DNA of 18,715 nt from Bacteroidaceae bacterium (GTDB taxonomy: Bacteria > Bacteroidota > Bacteroidia > Bacteroidales > Bacteroidaceae). The notes below the pieces were generated by a model. It made no database searches and was not told where the DNA came from. It saw only the letters and a program-made list of their open reading frames with translations. The stretch lies in NCBI GenBank assembly GCA_017503065.1, contig JAFVTT010000036.1:1-18715 (forward strand), in the 5' to 3' direction. The position numbers and the translations under genes are program-made. Below, piece by piece: positions 15,510 to 18,715 of this stretch (positions within the stretch are counted from its first letter, which is position 1; each line of letters opens with the position of its first letter).

Positions 15510-17204
15510 CTAATCATCCAACTTGCGGTAGCGGATACGTTTGGGTTCCTCTATGCCGAGGCGTTTGCAGCGGTTCTGCTCGTACTCGGAATACGATCCC
15601 TCAAAGAAGAACACTTCACCATTGCCTTCATAGGCAAGGATGTGGGTGCATATACGGTCCAGGAACCAGCGGTCGTGGCTGATTACCACGGCGCAGCCGG
15701 CAAAGGCTTCGAGACCTTCCTCGAGGGCACGCAGGGTGTTCACGTCGATGTCGTTGGTGGGCTCGTCAAGCAGGAGCACGTTGCCTTCCTCCTTCAGTGC
15801 CATGGCCAGGTGCAGGCGGTTGCGCTCACCGCCGGAGAGGACTCCGCACTTCTTCTCCTGGTCGGCACCGGTGAAGTTGAAGCGTGACAGATAGGCACGG
15901 GTGTTGATGTCGCGGCCTCCCATGCGGATGAGTTCGTTGCCCTGGCTGACAACCTGGAACACGCTGGCATCGGCGGTGATGTCCTTGTGGCTCTGGTCAA
16001 CGTAGGCCAGTTTCACCGTCTCGCCCACCTCGAAGGTACCTGCATCGGGAGTTTCAAGACCCATGATCATGCGGAACAGGGTTGTCTTGCCTGCACCGTT
16101 GGGACCGATGACACCTACTATGCCGTTGGGCGGGAGCATGAAGTCGAGGTCCTTGATGAGGGTCTTGTCGCCATAGGCCTTGCAAAGGCCGTGTGCCTCG
16201 ATGACCTTGTTGCCCAGACGGGGACCGTTGGGGATGAAGATTTCCAGTTTCTCCTCGCGCTCGCGCTGCTCCTGGTTGAGCATGCTCTCGTAGGACTTCA
16301 GACGGGCCTTGCCCTTGGCCTGACGTGCCTTGGGGGCCATGCGTACCCACTCCAACTCGCGCTCCAGGGTCTTGCGGCGTTTGCTGGCCACCTTCTCCTC
16401 CTGTGCCATGCGCTTGGTCTTCTGGTCGAGCCATGAACTGTAGTTGCCCTGCCAGGGTATGCCCTCGCCACGGTCGAGTTCCAGAATCCATCCTGCCACA
16501 TCGTCCAGGAAATAACGGTCGTGGGTAACGCAGATTACCGTACCCTCGTACTGCTGCAGGTGCTGTTCCAGCCAGTCGATGCTCTCGGCATCGAGGTGGT
16601 TGGTGGGCTCGTCGAGCAGGAGCACATCGGGCTTCTGCAGGAGCAGGCGGCAGAGTGCCACACGGCGGCGTTCACCACCTGAGAGCACGGCACATTTCTG
16701 GTCGGCGGGAGGACAGCGCAGGGCATCCATGGCACGTTCCAGACGGCTGTCCAGATTCCATGCATCGGTGGCGTCGAGGATGTCCTGAAGTTCGCCCTGT
16801 CGTGCAAAGAGGGCGTTCATCTTGTCCTCGTCCTCGTAGTATTCAGGCAGGCCGAACTTGTCGTTGATGGCGTTGTACTCGTCCAGAGCATCAACGACGT
16901 TCTTCACGCCTTCCTTGACAACCTCCAGGACGGTCTTCTCATCGTCCAGATAAGGTTCCTGTTCCAGATAGCCCACGCTGTAGCCGGGACTCCACACCAC
17001 CTCGCCCTGCGAGGGTTGTTCAAGTCCTGCTATGATTTTCATCAAGGTAGTCTTACCCGAGCCGTTCAGACCTATGATGCCTATCTTGGCGCCATAGAAG
17101 AAACTCAGGTAGATGTTCTTCAATACTTGTTTCTGGTTCTGTGTGATGGTCTTGCTCACACCAACCATGGAGAAAATGATTTTCTTGTCGTCTACTGTTG
17201 CCAT
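15510..17204 (-). CDS. ettA: Energy-dependent translational throttle protein EttA (ABC-F)
   Basis: 564 residues, the EttA length. This soluble ABC-F ATPase has no membrane domain; it binds the ribosomal E site and gates the first elongation steps according to ATP/ADP (known for the family). Two ABC cassettes: Walker A GLNGSGKTT 45-53, signature LSGGE 174-178, Walker B LLLDEP 195-200; second set GPNGAGKT 367-374, LSGGE 456-460, LLLDEP 477-482. The long charged linker, about 255-325 (GNYSSWLDQKTKRM ... KARLKSYE), is typical of EttA. Both cassettes are intact. It lies 63 bp after the DbpA-like helicase gene on the same strand, and both are ribosome-related. No promoter was recognised in the gap, so co-transcription is likely. 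Confidence 0.96.
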   Translation of the reverse strand: MATVDDKKIIFSMVGVSKTITQNQKQVLKNIYLSFFYGAKIGIIGLNGSGKTTLMKIIAGLEQPSQGEVVWSPGYSVGYLEQEPYLDDEKTVLEVVKEGVKNVVDALDEYNAINDKFGLPEYYEDEDKMNALFARQGELQDILDATDAWNLDSRLERAMDALRCPPADQKCAVLSGGERRRVALCRLLLQKPDVLLLDEPTNHLDAESIDWLEQHLQQYEGTVICVTHDRYFLDDVAGWILELDRGEGIPWQGNYSSWLDQKTKRMAQEEKVASKRRKTLERELEWVRMAPKARQAKGKARLKSYESMLNQEQREREEKLEIFIPNGPRLGNKVIEAHGLCKAYGDKTLIKDLDFMLPPNGIVGVIGPNGAGKTTLFRMIMGLETPDAGTFEVGETVKLAYVDQSHKDITADASVFQVVSQGNELIRMGGRDINTRAYLSRFNFTGADQEKKCGVLSGGERNRLHLAMALKEEGNVLLLDEPTNDIDVNTLRALEEGLEAFAGCAVVISHDRWFLDRICTHILAYEGNGEVFFFEGSYSEYEQNRCKRLGIEEPKRIRYRKLDD

Positions 17205-17247
17205 GTATAATAGTCGTTGTTTGTTATTTTTGCTTGGTTGTATCTTT

Positions 17248-17267
17248 GTCCGCCCTGCGGTGCGGAC
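17248..17267 (-). other. GC-rich hairpin right after the helicase stop codon
   Basis: GTCCGC (17248-17253) and GCGGAC (17262-17267) form a 6-bp stem with an 8-nt loop, directly after the stop at 17268. No T-run follows on the - strand, so it may protect or weakly attenuate the transcript between the helicase and ettA rather than end it. Confidence 0.45.
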
Positions 17268-18581
17268 CTATCGGCGTATGGGTTCTATGATGGTCTTCTG
17301 CCCCTTGATTTTCTGTCCCTCTATGCGCGACATGAGGGAACGTATGCAGGAGCGCTCCACGGCAGCAAAGGACCAGTGCGGGAATACGGTGACCATGCCC
17401 AACTGGTCGCGCTGGAGACCTCCTGTCTTGCTGAGGAAGCCCACGATGTCCACCTTGTTTATCTTGTCCTTCTTGCCCCGGCCGATGTAGAGGGTCTCCC
17501 AACGGGAAGAGGGCACGTGACGGGAGTCGGGGACCTCCATGGGTGTAATGTCCGTAAGGCAATCCAGTTTGTCCAGATTCTCCTCGGGACCCAGGATGAG
17601 GTACGACGCCCCTGCCCTATCCCATCGGGCGGTACGTCCGTTGCGGTGGATGTAGGCCTCGTTGTTCATGGGCAGGTGATAGTGTATGATGTTCTCCACG
17701 CCGGCAATGTCCAGCCCCCGGGCGGCAAGGTCGGTGCTTACAAGCACATTGGCGCATCCGCTCTGGAAGCGGAACAAAGCCCTTTCCCTGTCCTTCTGCT
17801 CCATGGCGCCATGGAAGGCAGATACACAGAACCCGGCCTTATGGAGGAACTGATAAACACGGTCCACAGCTTCGCGATAATTGAGGAAGACGATGCTTGG
17901 AGTGCTGCCCAGAGAGCATAGCAAGTGGCCGAGGGTCTCCAGTTTGTCCTTCTCGGGGGAACGGAGCAGGTACTGGCTGATGCGGTCTGCATAGTCAGTA
18001 TCGGTATCGGCAAGGTAGTTCATGCGATGAACCCTGCCGGCACCCACGAAGGACGGTATCTCGGGACTGTCCGTGGCGGAAAGCAGGATGCGCTTCCTGA
18101 CCGAAGGGAGGAGTGCCAGGATATCGGCCATCTGCTGGCGGAAACCGAGTTCAAGGGACTTGTCGAACTCGTCTATGACCAGGGTGTCAATGTGTGTGTA
18201 GTCGAAATTCTCCTTCTGCATGTGGTCGAGCACACGTCCGGGAGTACCTATTATCATCTGTGGCGAGAGGTTGCGCATGGCACGGTGCTCGTCCATGGCA
18301 GGACGGCCTCCGTAGCAGGCATAGGCCCTGGTGTCGCGGCACAGTTTGGATGCCACGCCCTGCGTCTGGATGGCAAGTTCGCGGCTCGGCACAAGTACCA
18401 GCACCGTAGGATGTGGCTGGGGCTGCATGGTCTCAAGGACGGGAAGCATATAGCCCAATGTCTTGCCGCTGCCCGTGGGGGAAAGCAAGACAAGGGAGTC
18501 GTGGCGGCGAACCTCGGCCAACATCTCCTCCTGCATGGGATTCAAGGCCTCAATACCTAAGGCATGAAGGTCGTATGTCAT
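17268..18581 (-). CDS. DEAD-box RNA helicase with DbpA-like RNA-binding domain
   Basis: 437 residues from the ATG at 18581 (MTYDLHALGIEALNPMQEEML, with the family F-x(n)-Q motif region). An in-frame ATG at 18632 would add 17 residues unlike the family. Motifs: I SPTGSGKT 34-41, Ia PSRELA 65-70, GG 91-92, Ib TPGR 113-116, II DEFD 137-140 (D-E-F-D in place of DEAD), III SAT 168-170, V STDLAARGLDI 282-292, VI HRNGRTAR 312-319. Residues about 364-434 (YIGRGKKDKINKVDIVGFLS ... VERSCIRSLMSRIEGQKIKG) look like the DbpA C-terminal domain, which in E. coli binds hairpin 92 of 23S rRNA. A role in large-subunit assembly is therefore inferred. ettA follows on the same strand. Confidence 0.93.
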   Translation of the reverse strand: MTYDLHALGIEALNPMQEEMLAEVRRHDSLVLLSPTGSGKTLGYMLPVLETMQPQPHPTVLVLVPSRELAIQTQGVASKLCRDTRAYACYGGRPAMDEHRAMRNLSPQMIIGTPGRVLDHMQKENFDYTHIDTLVIDEFDKSLELGFRQQMADILALLPSVRKRILLSATDSPEIPSFVGAGRVHRMNYLADTDTDYADRISQYLLRSPEKDKLETLGHLLCSLGSTPSIVFLNYREAVDRVYQFLHKAGFCVSAFHGAMEQKDRERALFRFQSGCANVLVSTDLAARGLDIAGVENIIHYHLPMNNEAYIHRNGRTARWDRAGASYLILGPEENLDKLDCLTDITPMEVPDSRHVPSSRWETLYIGRGKKDKINKVDIVGFLSKTGGLQRDQLGMVTVFPHWSFAAVERSCIRSLMSRIEGQKIKGQKTIIEPIRR

Positions 18582-18648
18582 AATTGCTATAAAGTCTGGA
18601 ACTGTTTTCTTTGTTGTTGAAATAAAATACACTAATGTCCCCGGCGCA

Positions 18649-18715
18649 CTATCTCAGGAAAAGGTCCACCAGGAAGTATGTCCCCAAAGATGCCACCCAA
18701 CCGATGAACGCAAAC
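18649..18715 (-). CDS. Possible C-terminus of a membrane protein (partial)
   Basis: From the window edge, a - strand frame reads FAFIGWVASLGTYFLVDLFL, then R and TAG (18651-18649). Twenty mostly hydrophobic residues with aromatic and glycine content resemble a last transmembrane helix. It ends 67 bp before the helicase start and on the same strand. Only 21 codons are visible, and a + strand frame starting at ATG 18635 is also open to the edge, so the call is tentative. Confidence 0.4.
   Translation of the reverse strand, partial: FAFIGWVASLGTYFLVDLFLR

Noticed and set aside
17220..17248. TTTG ... TATCTTTG on the + strand after ettA's start, resembling a promoter directed into the helicase antisense.
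   Set aside because: The spacer is 17 nt instead of 19-21 and no + strand gene follows; chance match is likely in a T-rich gap.
18635..18715. A + strand gene starting at ATG 18635 and running off the window.
   Set aside because: The opposite frame encodes a more convincing hydrophobic C-terminus and is on the strand of its neighbour; too little sequence to settle, so only the - strand frame was listed, with low confidence.

Overview
The window looks like chromosome of a Bacteroidales species, most likely Prevotella or a close relative. The reasons are promoters of the Bacteroidetes type (-33 TTTG, -7 TAnnTTTG), almost no Shine-Dalgarno sequences, a type IX secretion-like C-terminal sorting domain, BACON domains in secreted proteins, and housekeeping proteins of Bacteroidetes type. 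This is judged from reading the sequence; no database search was possible.

Left part (1-6900), accessory: the 3' end of an AraC-type regulator is followed by two convergent secreted-protein transcription units. On the + strand are a small exported protein (286-762) and, with an ATGA overlap, a 975-residue exported BACON protein (759-3686). On the - strand is an 860-residue BACON lipoprotein (6523-3941). Both units carry the same upstream element: a 10-bp inverted repeat (TCGACTCACA / TGTGAGTCGA), a third half-site 21 bp further on, then exactly 17 bp to a -7 box. This strongly suggests one regulon, plausibly run by the AraC-family protein next door. Both large proteins end in unrelated AT-rich domains joined after the same TQKAG-x-GS linker. 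The lipoprotein unit is bracketed by 27-bp direct repeats that look like the tail of a degenerate gene. No SusC/SusD pair or glycoside hydrolase is visible, so this is not an ordinary polysaccharide-utilisation locus.

Middle (6900-12100): a - strand cluster rarA-fhs-purT links a replication-recombination ATPase with two formate-using enzymes of one-carbon and purine metabolism. Divergent from rarA is a family 2-like glycosyltransferase.

Right part (12100-18715): glnS lies behind a textbook Bacteroidetes promoter. A 9-bp tandem repeat array that can fold into a long hairpin follows, then a TPR protein. Nested convergent terminators with competing stems separate this from a - strand pair, a DbpA-like DEAD-box helicase followed by the ribosome-associated ABC-F protein EttA. 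The window ends in what may be the C-terminus of a membrane protein on the - strand.
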